Below, one piece after another: positions 10,282-23,051 of a stretch of 64,000 bases of DNA. Position 1 is the first letter of the stretch. Each line of letters opens with the position of its first letter. Position numbers and translations under genes: made by a program. The DNA is taken from the NCBI GenBank assembly GCA_003313425.1, contig NHZP01000017.1:310001-374000 (forward strand). Reading direction: 5' to 3'. Source of the DNA: Pseudopyrenochaeta lycopersici. Lineage: Eukaryota > Ascomycota > Dothideomycetes > Pleosporales > Pseudopyrenochaetaceae. The notes beneath the pieces were generated by a model, which did not search any database, had not been told where the DNA came from, and saw only the letters and a program-made list of their open reading frames with translations.

Positions 10282-13200
10282 ATTCTTTAACACCCTAGTT
10301 TCTCTACTAATTTTAATCGCGTAATAAGGAGATTAACCTTCTAGCGACTCTAAATAATATTTTATTTAATTTTAACTTATTTTTATATGCCTAGGAGGTT
10401 ACAGTACGTATATATAATACTAAATATATAAAAATATATAAAAATTTAATAAAGGAAATACAGCCCCTCCCCTACTTTAAGATAAAAGCCTGTCCTCCAG
10501 GCTTAAGTAAGCTTATCTTCTAAATTAGAATTAATTTCTAAATTAGGTATTTAAATATATTATTATCTCTTAGTCTCTATTAAAGATCTTAGTATAATAA
10601 TAGGATAGCTGCACGTAGTTAGCTATATTATATCTTTAGATAAATCTAAGTTTATAGGAGGGTTAATCTCTATTTCTTATAACTAAATTATGTCTTAGTT
10701 AGGATTCTTAATAACTATAAACTTATTATCTTAAGAGTTATTAAATTAAGTAGGTAGTAGTAAAAAGTTAGCCTTAATATCTTATAATAATAGATCCTAT
10801 AGCTTTACGTAACCTTAATACTTCTAAGTAACTTTACTTTTATCTTAAAGTACTTATAGTTTAAGTCTCTATCTTAGGGTAGTATTTCTAAATTATATGC
10901 TATTAAGGTCTATAAGTTAATAGTTACCTTTATCTTAGTTAGTATAAAAGACTTTATATAGTCTTAGCTATCTGCTTATAAGCTTCTTATCTCTTAATAT
11001 ATTAATATCTTTAGCTAAGTCTTATATTAGTATAAAGTTATTATCTTTAATTTCTTCTTAATAAATCTCCTTATAATTATCTTAATATTTCTTCTTTTCG
11101 CGTTATAGGCGCTTAGTTCTTAATACTACGTCCTTAAGAAATTAATCTCTTAAATCTAGCTGTATAGCTTGTACTACTAATAACTAGCCTCTTAATATTA
11201 CTTATCTAAATAGTAATATCTACTATATTAGAAGAGTAAGCTTAATTAGAAGTACTAGATTCTAACTAGTAACTAACTAATAAGGAGAATATCTAGTCTA
11301 ACTCTGCGTAAAAATTCTATCTACTTATAATACTATTAAAAGATTATTAACCTAAAGTTTAGGAAGCTTTATAAGTACGTTATATATTAGCTTATAACTA
11401 CCCTTAATCTTCTATATAGCTTAAGGGTTATATACTAATACTTAGATCCTCCTAATATAATAAATCTTAGTAAGGGCTTTAACTACTTTTATAAAATTAG
11501 GCCTACTATCTATAGTAAGCGTCCTTATTATACTCTAGTAATATAAGATTTCCTTATATAAAAACTTAGTAATAGTAGATAACTTATTATTAGCTATTAC
11601 TCGTGTCTCTAGCTATCTACTAAGGTATTTTTATATAATTATAATAAATTTCTTTCCTTAATAATATAGTATATAAATAACGTCTATAGTAACTCGTTCC
11701 TATAACGCGTAATAGTAGGTATGTATTAGTATCTCTTACTTATAACTTAATAATCTTTACTAACACTATTTATATAATATAATTACGTGTTATACCTCCT
11801 TATATATCCTTTCTTACTAGTATTATTAAGTAAGTATTAAATTAACGCTATTTACTCTTCTATAACTAATCTATTAATATATTTCTTATATAGCTATAGT
11901 CTTAAGATTAGGATTATCTATAACTTAATAAATAGCTATATTCTTTATAAACTTTTAGAAGAGATACTCTTCTTATATAAAGAAATTTATTACTTTTTTT
12001 TTTATACTTAAAGTTATGCCTTTATAAGATATTTAGGCTTCTTAAATCTTATTAAGAACTAAGTAATTACTTTAGACTTATCTAAGTATTACTTATCTAG
12101 TACTCTACTTATCTTAGTAGGTAAGGTAAACTTAAAGTTAGTAATTATATTTTTAATAAAATCTTTAAGGTTATCTTTAGTTTTATCTAGCTATTTCTAT
12201 TCTTCTAGCTTTAAGTAATATAATAATATATTAGTAATAATATTCTTCTTTCTAGGAATATACTTAATATTAAAGTCCTAAGTAAGGATAGCTGTAAGCT
12301 ACCTAATTTAGACTAGCCTAAGAATATTAAGTATTAATCTATTAAGTTAATAAATAAGCGTCTAAGCGTCTGTTTTAATAGTAAAATATTATCTATATAG
12401 CTAGGTTCTAAATTTCTTTAACGCCTATAATACTACCTTATACTTAAGTTTTATTAAGTACTAGAGACTCTTAGCTTTTAACTAAATTATACTTTTAAAT
12501 TAATATAGATATCTTTTTCTATCTACTCTAATCTATTTAAAAGACGCGTCTACGCCTGCCTTACTTATATCTACTACTATAAAAATTATACCTCTATTCT
12601 TATAGTTAAGACTTACTAATACTAAGGCTAAAGTAATATATTACTTTAAGGTACGTATAGCCTCTTATTAAGCCTTTTACTATATTTATTTAATACTAGT
12701 CCTTATTAACTAGAATAGGGGCTTTGCGCGAATAGTAAAGCTAGGTACCTATATCCTGTAGTAGACATAGATACCTATAAACGCCCTTACTTCTTTTATA
12801 TTTCTATATTCTAGCTAATCTAGAATCTTAGCTACTTTCTATTAATCTAGATATCTCTCTTACGTAGTAACCTTATATCTAACGACCCCTAATCTAGAGA
12901 CTCCCTAATAATACTTCTTACTTAAAATTATAGCTTTAGCTCTTTTTATATTAGCTAGAGCTCTATCTAGCTATTAAATATATTCTAATATATATCTTCT
13001 TACTCTAGGAAATACTTCTTCTCCTCTATAGTTAGTTTTAGGACTACTAGTAGTAATATTATCTATAAAAGGAATAGTATATAGCTAATAATCTTTTATA
13101 ATCTTTATAACTACTTACTAAAAGACTATAACTAAATTAGTTACGCCTTAAACTATTATATAGTATTAAAGTAAACTAACTAGCGCATAAAAGGTAGTTA

Positions 13201-14279
13201 TATCTCTACTATCTAGATAAAGTATAATCTAGTTATATCTTAAGAATAGATCTATAAGAGATAGAATATAATATCTACTAAAATACTTAGAGAATTTATC
13301 TACTATTAGAGGTAGATTAGTATCCCTAAAAGATACTGCGTTTATCTTAATTAACCTAAGTATTATCTAATAACTCTTATCTTTCTTTTTAACTAGAAAC
13401 TATAAGTTTTTATACTAACTAGCGTATCTTTCTAGTACTCCTTAATTAAGTCTATTATTAAATATTATAACTACTTCTTCTTTAATAACTTATACTATTA
13501 GGAATAATTTTTCTTACTAAGCTTTATATTTAATAGTTTATATCTTATATAGAGGATATATATCCTTAATAATTTATCCTATCTTAGAGAAAGTAAAAGT
13601 AATTACGCCTTCTCTATTTATTAATATTTTAATAAATAACTAAACTTCTAATTTTATTAACTTAGATCTAAACTTTTATAAGGCTAGCCTTTCTAGTATT
13701 AATCTTATACTTTATAAGAATACTATATATTTATACTTAAAAAAGTAATTAAAAGGTCTAATATTAGGAGGTCTTAGACTTTTTCTTAAGAGTTATAGTT
13801 TAATAAGATACTACTTCTAATCCTTACGCCTAAACTCTTTAATATCTAATACTATAGGAATATCTATAAGTTATATCTTATTAGCTACTCTTTTATATAG
13901 AGTATTAACCTAACTATTTATATACTTCTTTCTCTTTTCTTATTACGCCTAATAGTTAAGTTTATATATAACTAAAAAAGACTCTAATTCTTATATAGCT
14001 AAAAGATCCTTAGAGGCTCTAATAATATAGCTTATTACTTACTTTACTTATTCTTTAAATTACTACTTAATATTAGTTATAAAAATCAGTAAAAATTTAC
14101 TAAATTTAATAGAAGCTTTTATAAACTTAGCCTTTTAAATATACTTAACTTAAGTATAAGATAAATAAGATTCTAAACTAAAATATTATCTTAAGTATCT
14201 TCTACTTAAATCTAGATACTCCTCTCTAGAAAGAGTATCTACTATATATTTTTTTTATCTTTAGAAGTTAGTATATAGT
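10282..14279 (-). pseudogene. pol of the large gypsy element: RT, RNase H region, integrase (RIPed)
   Basis: Minus-strand relic. RT lies at about 13800-12900: the substrate-binding stretch near 13400 is followed by the active-site region near 13070, where FIDN replaces the family's F-x-DD, a G-to-A change. It continues with the lineage-typical EEVFPRVRRYILEYI. Integrase core lies at about 11900-11380, with VTIDVIYILYY and an ARVIANNKLSTITKFLYKE stretch like fungal gypsy rve domains. Nearly every Trp and Gln position has become a stop. The upstream part of the same frame lies beyond the nested element, at 22279-22991. Confidence 0.78.
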
Positions 14280-14581
14280 TGTAAGGCAGTCAACACGCAC
14301 AGTTGGGACGGTCTTAGTTGAAGAAACTCAATTTAAAAGGAAATGGACAAAATAGCAGATACCTCTCACCTTCGGGGGAGAGGTGCTGCCTATATACATG
14401 AGCTAGAGCAGGCTAGTCTCGATCCAGTTACCTAGCTTGGTGAAAGGTAAGAGGTAATAGTTACCTTTCACCTGCGTCTAGTAACTTGGCAGGATCGTTA
14501 CCTTTCACCTGCGTCTAGTAACTTGGAAGGATTGAACCCTTTCGCCTGCGTCTAGTAACCTGAAAGGATTGAACCCTGACA
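14280..14581 (-). repeat. 3' LTR of the nested chromovirus
   Basis: Plus strand begins TGTAAGGCAGTCAACACGCA and ends CCCTGACA. It contains three imperfect copies of a unit of about 38 bp with the shared core CCTGCGTCTAGTAAC (14459-14579). The adjacent minus-strand sequence GAAGGGGGGGTCG (14582-14595) is the polypurine tract. Confidence 0.92.
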
Positions 14582-15100
14582 CGACCCCCCCCTTCAAAAT
14601 AGTGAGGGCCTCTGAACTGAGAGATAAAAATTTAAGATAAAACATAAGAAAACTGTTTACTACTAAGTCCCTCTAACTTGGTGAATCCGGCAATAGGCTT
14701 TGTATGGCGCTGCGCATGTCTAAACGGTTTCCTATACAAAATCGCTGAGCTCTAAGGTGTTTTCTAACACTTCTACCCCGCGACGCGAAAACAGAACCTA
14801 AAGACCTTCGTACGATACATATGGGAGCAACCTTTACAATTCTCGTTTAGTTGCAAGGTCCCTAGACGTGGCGCGCAAAGCGAGGCGCACTGCGCAGAGT
14901 GAGGGCGAAGGCGAGCAATCTTGAAGCTATAGATGCGCGAATTAAGGCTAGAGGCGCGCAAATCGAGGCAAATTGAGGCGCGCTAACTTAAGCAAAACTG
15001 TTTAGATACCTTCGTCGCTGCTGAGATACTCTTCTGCAGCTAGCCTATCCTCGTTGAGTGGTGACCAATTTGGAGGCATGCGACAAGTAGGTAGCTTAGG
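14582..15100. other. 3' untranslated region of the nested chromovirus
   Basis: Between the chromodomain and the 3' LTR. Moderate GC, no credible frame on either strand; a 62-codon minus-strand frame here lacks domain similarity. Unlike the two 42-57 kb elements, no antisense cysteine-rich frame is present. Confidence 0.5.
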
Positions 15101-15109
15101 CTTATCAGG

Positions 15110-18100
15110 CTGTCGCTAATGAAACAGATAAGCGTCGTAGTTGTCGGGGTACTCAGTTGCCGGGTGCCAGGTAGGTTTCGGGTATCCAGTCCATTTAATC
15201 AGGTACTGCCACTCGCGCTTTCGGCGGCCTTTAACGCTAGTTTACTAGCAATTAAGAAAATCGTTAACAAGCTACTCGTCTTAAACCTCGCCGTCAGGAT
15301 TGATCACCTTAACAGCTACTAGCTAAGCTGGCGCTTGATCTAGAAGCCCTTTTAAGGGCGTAGGCCGAAGAAGCTTAGGGTAAAACACAGGAAAAACTCC
15401 GCTGCCCAACATGTCTGGTGGAAGGTCCAATTGATACGCCTGGCCGTCATGCACGACTCTCGTGACGCTGTAAGGCCCTGCCCACTTAAGGTCCAGCTTC
15501 TTTGATTCCCGTTTGGTAGACTAATTAATCGTGTTAACCATAACTCAGTCTCTAACAGCGTACTTTAGCACTGATTGGCGAGAGGTGTTAGTGTGGTGAG
15601 CTTATTCTTGTTAAGCCCATAGCATTTGTTCTTGCAAATAAGCGACTAGGTCCGCGTAGGTGTTCATGAGCTCGTCTGCCCGGATTTTATCACTAGCTGC
15701 GGCGCTACTAAGCTTTTCGTCGTGGTTTTCCCCTGGGTGTATGCCACTGCGAGGGTAATATCTGAGGTCCGCAAAGAATAGCGTCATGCCTGTAGAGGCG
15801 TTAACTGTATCGTTAGCCTGAAACTCAGCGACGTAAAGCTAGGCAGCCCAGTCAGTTTGTGCGTAGTTAATGTACTAACGAAGATAAATTTCTAAGGCTT
15901 GATTTGCCCGCTCAGTCTGCCCGTCTGTTTCAGGGTAATAGGCTGTTAATAAGCGCTGTTAGATACGCAGTCGCTTACAGACCCGCCTCCAAAACTAACC
16001 AACAAAATTTAAACCGCGGTCAGAGACAATACTAAGGGGAATGCCATACAATTTAAAGACCTCCATAAAGCACCTAGCAGCTTCAGCTGCGGTACGGCCA
16101 TACGTAGGGAAAAAATACCGTCTTTTTGTAAGGCGGTCTATAATAACGAGGATATTCTTAAAAGTACGGCCATCTAGCTAAGAGGCAGGTAAATCTTAAA
16201 TAAAATCGACCGAAATTTCCGTCCAGCGTCCATAAGGCACTAGCAGTGGCTGCAAGTAACTATGCTTGCCGTCCTAAGAGCTTTTTGTTCGGCGATAAGT
16301 AGCGCACGCGTCGCAATACTGTTTAATTAACAGGTGCATCTTTAGCTAGTAATACCGCGAGTACATAAGGAAGAACGTGTTGCGAGGGCCCTTATAACCA
16401 GCAATTTAATAGTCGTGACACAACTCTATAATACGTCAGCGTAACCGTAGGTTAGGAGGCACGTAAAGCCTAGTCTTGTCTATCCACAGGCGTTAGGAAG
16501 CTCCTTCACCTGTGCTTGACAGGTCTGCAGCGGAGAAATAGTAACCATTCTTATAAAACCATAATAGCAATTTAGCAGTTTCTGTGTTGATAGCTTCGAA
16601 GGCCTTTTTAGCTATAGCGTCGTCAGCGTACGCGGCGTCCAGGATTTCTTCTGTTAACCAATAGTTATCCTCGTAACTAGGCAGCGAAGGATCTATTGTA
16701 CTGTTAATAGGCGTAGGATTGTTATTATCGTTATTAAATTCTACAGGAAAGTCTGTTTTACGAGCACGGGTAAAGCAAAATTGCACTACCTTAGCTTATT
16801 CCTGGGACATTTAGTCCGGGGACTTAGGTTAACTAAGGGCTAAGGCGCGCAAGGCCGTTGTAACTGCTAGTTACATACCCAGGGAGAGCACTCGGGGTCT
16901 GAGAATAGCAGCCCGTGTACTGTGATAAGGGTCTTCTGCGTCTGTCGGGGTATCCTGAGGTTAACAGCTTAAAGCGTCTGCTTTACTGTTAGTTTCCCTA
17001 GGGGCATAGATAATCTTAAAGTTGAACTAGCTAAGAAACAAGGACTACTGTGCTTGCCGTTAGCTGAGTTTTTTAGTTATTATAAACTATTCTAGGTTCT
17101 TATGGTCTGTTATTACCTGTATTAGTTAAGAAGAGCCTATAAGTTTAGGCTCCTATTCCTTAAATACCCGTATAATTGCCATAAGTTTAAGATTATAGAT
17201 GTCGTAGTTATACTCTGCTAAGGAGTGTTTCTTTAAAAAGAAAGTAACAGGTTATAGGACGTCCTTATTATTATATTACTTTATAACCCCGCCTAATGCC
17301 TATCCTAACGCATTAGTAAAGATATAGATTTACTTAGCAGGATTAAAATACTTTAACACTACGCCTACACGAAATACTGCTTTAAGAGCTTTAAAAGCTT
17401 TTGCTTCCTCCTCCTCCTATATAATTAGCTTATAATAAACCTTCTTATAGGCAGGTTTGTTAGGATTGCTACTTTTCTTTTCTATGACAGTAGCCTTAAC
17501 GAGGCGTGTAAGTAGTAACGCTATCTTTAAGTAGCCTTTAATAAAGCGCCGGGAGAAGCTAGTGTACCTAAGGAAAGTGAGCATATCTTAGGCAGTTTTT
17601 AGTGTTTCCTATTACTGTACGGCCTTAATCTTCTTAGAGTTAATTTTAATGCCCTTATTCGTGATTATTATACCTAGGAACTTAATGCGGTCTGTATGAA
17701 ATTCTGATTTGCGCGGGTCTATATAGAACCCTTTTTCCTTAAGGCGCGTAAGCACCTTTTTTACATACTCTATGTAGGCTTCTACTAATTCTAAGAAAAC
17801 TAAGATATTGTCTAGATAGGCGGTACAAAACTTATTAAGGTACTTAAAAAGAGCGCTGTTAATTACCCTTTAAAACGTAGCTAGAGCATTACAGAGGCCT
17901 ATAGGCATCACGCGGTATTAATAAGTGCCCTAACGCGTAGAGAAGGTAGTAAGCTACTCTAAACTAGGCTTCATGCGAATTTAATGAAAAGCGTGCATAA
18001 CATCGAATTTAGAAAAGATAACAGCTTTATTAAGCTTAGCTAAAGTCTCGCGGAAGAAAGGAATTAGGTATTAATCCTTAACAGAGGCTTTGTTAAGGTC

Positions 18101-19300
18101 TTAATAATCCACGCAGACTCAGATACTACCGCCAGGTTTAGCGACGATAAGTAAGTTATTTTATGCAGCAGAGGGTCCCTAGAAGATGAAATCCTGGGCC
18201 TCTATCTCCCGAATATATTACTTAATAGCTTTAAACTGTTTACCAGAAAATAGTCTCGCTCAATAATTAGGCACCTTAGCTCCCAGCTTAAGCTTAATCT
18301 CGTAGTTATGTTCTAAGTAATCTAGGAGCTTAGCCGCGGCTGCTTTATTAAACATAGGAATAATTAAGGTATATTCCTTAAGCAGGTGCGGAGGCAGGAT
18401 GTCTTTTAACGAGACTTCCTTAGGAGGGTTAAAGAACTTATTATAGTCCTTTTATGCCGCTGCGCGACGGATTTTCCGTAACGCTCCTAGTAGTAAGCGA
18501 CGAACTATTATAAACAGAGGGTAGTTTTTTTATTTAGCAAACGCCCGAATAGCTCTTAGCGAGACAACCTTAATGCCTACCGCAGGTTTAGTTTACTGGT
18601 GTAGTACTTAGTATTCGTCGTCTAGCTTTGCTAGGGCTGCAGTATCCAACTTTGCCTGTCGTCAGCTAGTCTTACCTTCATTCCTACTATCTGTAGAGGA
18701 ACTAGGCTGTGTAGAGGCGTCAGGCGTAGCTCGCTCGCAGACGACTCGTGGTGTATATAAGTGTTGCCAGCATTCTATTTAGCAGTATGCGTCAGGGAAT
18801 TCGATCGTACCCTAACGGTAGTCAAAGCGTAGTGCGTGCAGTTTCCTCTAGCAGAATCCTAACACCAGGTTAAAGGCCCTATACTAGTTAAGAACATAGG
18901 CGGAAGTGTGCTTAAAGTAGGAATTAATTTTTATGTAGAATTTAACCCTATAAGTAATAGATTCTAAAGTAACGCCTTCGTATCCTTTGCATATAATAGG
19001 CGTAATAAGAGGAATTAGTTAGAACCTCTGGGTGAGCTAGAGGAACCGCTGTAAGATAAAGTTTACATCTACCCTGTTGTCTGCCAATATCTGGGCGACG
19101 TAGGGGGCGTTTTCTTGTTATCTAATTATGCTTGTAAAAGCGAACTGGTCCGGGCTGTCTAGACACAGCTTATCTTTCCAGACAGCCTGCGTGCGTCGTA
19201 AGAGTGCCTGCGCCACAGGCTTATATATGCCGCCCTAGTAAGTAGCAGCCAGCGCAGTTTCCTAAGACCAATTATTAACCCTAGATAAAGGACTTTTGTC
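15110..19300 (-). pseudogene. pol of the nested chromovirus: protease/RT/RNase H/integrase/chromodomain
   Basis: Read on the minus strand with RIP-type stops. RT active site near 17820 reads TAYLDNILVF, with the second catalytic Asp changed to Asn, followed by EKGFYIDPRKSEFHTDRIKF, typical of Ty3/gypsy. RNase H follows to about 16850. Integrase at about 16300-15890 shows SDRG and PETDGQTERANQALEIYLR around its catalytic residues. At 15290-15130 WQYLIKWTGYPKPTW is a chromodomain aromatic-cage motif, placing it among chromoviruses that target heterochromatin. The 97-codon open frame at 16493-16786 is the linker between RNase H and integrase. Confidence 0.9.
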
Positions 19301-19309
19301 TAGGGTTAC

Positions 19310-21291
19310 TCTTCCCCTAAATAAATAACGACCTCAGCTTTATCACTATCGCTGTCAGAGGCTTCTTCGTAGTCGGAGTTACCAGTCTCTAGGCTTGCGT
19401 GCACGTAACGATTAGTAGCTGGGTTACCGCGCGGATTTCCTTAATACTAGTTACGGCTAGAGTCCGCGTTATAAGGCTTAGGACTATTAGCTAGCTTATA
19501 GTCACCTATTCTATTGTCTTTAAATAACGGACGTAGGCCTAGAGCAGGCTCACTAGCTTTCTTAATAGGCTTATCCGCCGCTGTTCTTAGAACAAATTTA
19601 CGAGGCGGTGCCAGGCTTAGTCTGGCTGGCGCGTTACGCCCCTTCGTTCAATTGGCGAGATACTAAGGCAATTGCCAGAGGTCGTAGCTCTAACATGCAT
19701 TGTCGATTGTATTGCAAAGAGATTAGAAGTCAGCAGCGGTATAGATAGCAGGCGCGCTGCTAAGGCTCTATTAGAGATAGCCTAGAAGCTTAGCCCAAAG
19801 CTTATACGCTCGAGTCACGGCAATCCATCCAAGCTAAGTAGCGATAGCGTTGAACTCTGTCTAGAACAGAGCCTATGCTTTAACTGTAGTAAGGTATTCT
19901 AGTGAGCCACGTTCTAGGAAGACCAAAGCATTATATTACTGTTCCGCTGTAACGTAGTAGTTGCGGTCGCCAAAGATAGAGTTAAGGACATAAAAATACT
20001 CAAAGTCATCCTTATATTAACATAAAAACCCATTAGGCTCTTGTAGTAAGGTTTAAGCAGAACCGCTAGTGGCTTAAAAGATAAATTATGCTCGTATGTT
20101 GTTATGTTACTAGTCTAACCCGTTGTTTTTAAAATAGTTAAGCATCTTCGTGATCTACCTATAAAGATTAGGACCCCCAGAGTACACTAGAGGCACCCGA
20201 ATTTGCTTATTCTTTATAGACGAGAACTAATGTAACCCCTTAATCTTATAGTAGAGCTTAGTTAGATAAGGGCTTAGCGTTACTGTATCGCCCAGGGATG
20301 TTTAGTATTCGCGAGTAAGAGGAAGGTCAGTCAAGAGCAGAACACGCTGAGGGGAACTAAACTCATTAAGAATACCGCCCGCTGCGTTACCTTGTGGGAG
20401 GATTCGTGTAGGCGTACTTATTCCTCCTAGCAGAGGCTCATTCGTAGCTCCTAGGGCTGGCTATAATAGGGTAAGTCTAGTAAGGCCTGAAACCTTGGGA
20501 GAGCTAGACAACAGACAGTCGCGCAACGCAGAGTTACGCTCGTTCTTGATTTCTTGTAACGAACCTTCTAAGGTCTTGTAGTCAGCGACGAGCTTGTTCC
20601 ACTGCTCGCCGAGCTTATTGTATTCTTTAACTAGCTCATCCTTTTATTAAGTGAAGCTGCGTTGTTGTTTAGTTAGTTCCTGCTTCAGAGTGGAAGCGTC
20701 GAGGTAGTGTGTCTCTAATAACTTCTTATCCTCGTTAAGAGCATGCAGGGCACACCCAAATAGTGTTGTCAGGCGTGCAAGTTGCGTAGGCTCAAGGCTT
20801 AAGAACTTACTAGGGTGGTTCTTTACGAGCCGGATGCCTAAGGGTGCCAATCACCGAATAGAAGCAGGTAGACTTAAGCTCGCAGATAGTAGCAAACCTG
20901 GAAGGCTACCTGGAGGAAGATAGTCATTGAAGTCCTCAGGGAGACCCAGATCAGCAGCTTCCTTACGTAGCTGCATCTAATAAGCTCCCTTAGCACGCTG
21001 TGTCGTATCGCGAGAGAAGGAATGTGGATCAACTTCCTTAGTTAACAAGTTAGTACGGGAGCTTGTCAGCGCAAATTCAGGGTACTCTACGTCTTCAACA
21101 ACAGGGTTTTCTGAGATGACTAGTTCTGAATCCTCCATGGCCTTATTCTTGTTCTTCTCCTGGCGTTAACGAGCCTTTTCCCTAAGTCGATCACGAGCCG
21201 CCTGTGTTTTAGCTGACGCGTCGTCTTTCTGATGGGCTTGAAATTTGGGCCGCTGGCTAGAGGACCCTTCGTTATGAGAGCTGTCTGCCAT
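19310..21291 (-). pseudogene. gag of the nested chromovirus (RIPed)
   Basis: Starts at the ATG at 21291-21289 (MADSSHNEGSSSQRPKFQAH), followed by a charged Arg/Lys/Glu-rich N-terminus and then a frame interrupted by TAG/TAA stops. A surviving 67-codon piece (20647-20850) is part of this polyprotein, predicted helical. The C-terminal boundary with the protease is uncertain; I did not locate an intact CCHC knuckle. About 690 bp of leader separate the ATG from the 5' LTR. Confidence 0.7.
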
Positions 21292-21976
21292 TAGGCTGAA
21301 CAAAGAAGGTTAGATGGAAGTAAGAGTAGCTGTAGCAGTGAAAGTAAAAGTTGAAGTGAAACTGGAGGGAATCCTTGAGCTTTAGTAAGCAGACTTGAGA
21401 TTTAACTGTTAGTTGAGTAGTGTTGTTAGTTAGGTGAGGTTGCTAGGACTGGGATAAATACTTGGGAGTGTCATGCACAGGCCAAGTTTGGAGAATTACC
21501 CGATCGGGAAGTTTTGGAGGGTGAATACGTGCTTAAGGCGGCACGTGCGCGCAATCAAAACACACGCACAGACTGTGGTGTGTGAAAGTGGGAATAATCC
21601 CCAGAGTGTTCCTATTCAAGGAAGGGAACAATAGGACGTGTCTTGTTAACAACAATCCTAGCGTTTAGGTGGCGCAAAGCGCAGGCACTAAGGTGCGAAA
21701 CAGGTTACTAGCAAGGAAACCTGGCAAATTCTAGGCTATTCCAAAGCTCAACCGAGGGGGAATAGCTTGCAAAATTTTGGCTAAACTGGCAGCAGAGGAT
21801 AGCACCGTAAATCGACTATCGTGCGAGGGCTATCCCAAAGCTCAACCAAGGGGGGATAGGATCTAGTCCTAGTACGTTAGTACCACCTTACTGTTAAACT
21901 CACCTAAGAGGTAACAGCTCAAGCAACTGTGTGTCAACCACGGAGAGGAGCCAAAGCGCTGTATAATCTGCTATTA

Positions 21977-22278
21977 TGTAAGGCAGTCAACACGCACAGT
22001 TAGGACGGTCTTAGTTGAAGAAACTCAATTTAAAAGGAAATGGACAAAATAGCAGATACCTCTCACCTTCGGGGGAGAGGTGCTGCCTATATACATGAGC
22101 TAGAGCAGGCTAGTCCCGATCCAGTTACCTAGCTTGGTGAAAGGTAAGAGGTAACAGTTACCTTTCACCTGCGTCTAGTAACTTGGCAGGATCGTTACCT
22201 TTCACCTGCGTCTAGTAACTTGGAAGGATTGGACCCTTTCGCCTGCGTCTAGTAACCTGAAAGGATTGAACCCTGACA
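21977..22278 (-). repeat. 5' LTR of the nested chromovirus and primer-binding site
   Basis: 302 bp, four transitions different from the 3' LTR. On the minus strand the LTR ends CTGCCTTACA and is followed by TAATAGCAGATTATACAGCG (21957-21976). This is what a TGGTAGCAGA-type primer-binding site would look like after G-to-A change, which is an inference. Confidence 0.85.
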
Positions 22279-22991
22279 ATAGTCTCTTAGATATAGCAGA
22301 GTAGGATTAGAAGCTATAAAGACGGCGTTCCTATCTCTATTCTTAGAAATAATCTTACACGTAATCCTTCTATATATATTATACTAAATTAATAACCTTA
22401 CTAAAGCGTACTAAGGTCTACCTAAAATTACTAATCTTATTAAGTTTTAAATAATCCTAAAGTAACTAATAATAGTTACCTCCCCTACTTTAACTAGGAT
22501 ACTCTACGCAGTTCCTATAAAAAGATTAGGACTTCTATTTATAGTAACTACTCTATCTTAATATAAGCTACCTTACTTATAGTCTTTATATATAAGCTTT
22601 AATACCTTAGCTACACTATATCTTAAAAAGTTTATCTATACGCTAGTATTAATAAGATACTTTACTACATGCCTATTAAATAAGGCCTAGTAGGTTAGAA
22701 GGTTATACTATATATAGGCTATACCTATCTTCTTTTAAATTATTATAGCTTCTTATTTAGTAGGATTAACTAAAGCTTTATACTAAGTATTATATATTCC
22801 TAGGGCTTTATACCTAGTTTAGGTATTAAAAGTCCTAAATTATATTAAGTTAAGCTTAAAGTTTAGTTCTTCTTTAAGACTAATAGTCTCTAATTAATTT
22901 AATTTAACCTTCTCTTTATTAGAAAAATACCCCTAAGTATCCTTAATAATATAGGCGGACGCAGGGTTATATAGGGTAAGGCACTGTAGTG
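22279..22991 (-). pseudogene. 5' portion of pol of the large gypsy element (upstream of the nested insertion)
   Basis: RIPed minus-strand sequence continuing the pol frame across the nested element (join with 14279 and below). It starts just after hairpin copy 3. No protease motif could be read with confidence. Confidence 0.5.
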
Positions 22992-23051
22992 TTAGCTAAT
23001 TAGGTTCTAGTAAGTCTTACTTAGCTAACCTAGTAATTACTAATTAGCTAG
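22992..23051 (-). repeat. Inter-ORF hairpin repeat, copy 3
   Basis: TTAGCTAATTAG (22992-23003) / CTAATTAGCTAG (23040-23051). ORF1 ends exactly here, the minus-strand frame reading ...RLAS then TAA inside the left arm. Confidence 0.7.

Larger units (their letters stand above)
14280..22278 (-). mobile_element. Nested chromovirus (Ty3/gypsy) with matching target duplication
   Basis: 7999 bp, 302 bp LTRs (14280-14581 and 21977-22278) differing at four sites, all transitions. The target duplication ATAGT is at 14275-14279 and 22279-22283. Coding is on the minus strand: gag, protease/RT/RNase H, integrase, chromodomain. It is much less RIPed than the host element but every frame carries stops, so it is inactive. 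It inserted into the pol of the large gypsy element, and the contrast in mutation load shows it is younger. Confidence 0.95.

Noticed and set aside
14459..14579. CRISPR-like array in the chromovirus LTR
   Set aside because: Three imperfect tandem units of about 38 bp without spacers, inside an LTR of a eukaryotic element.
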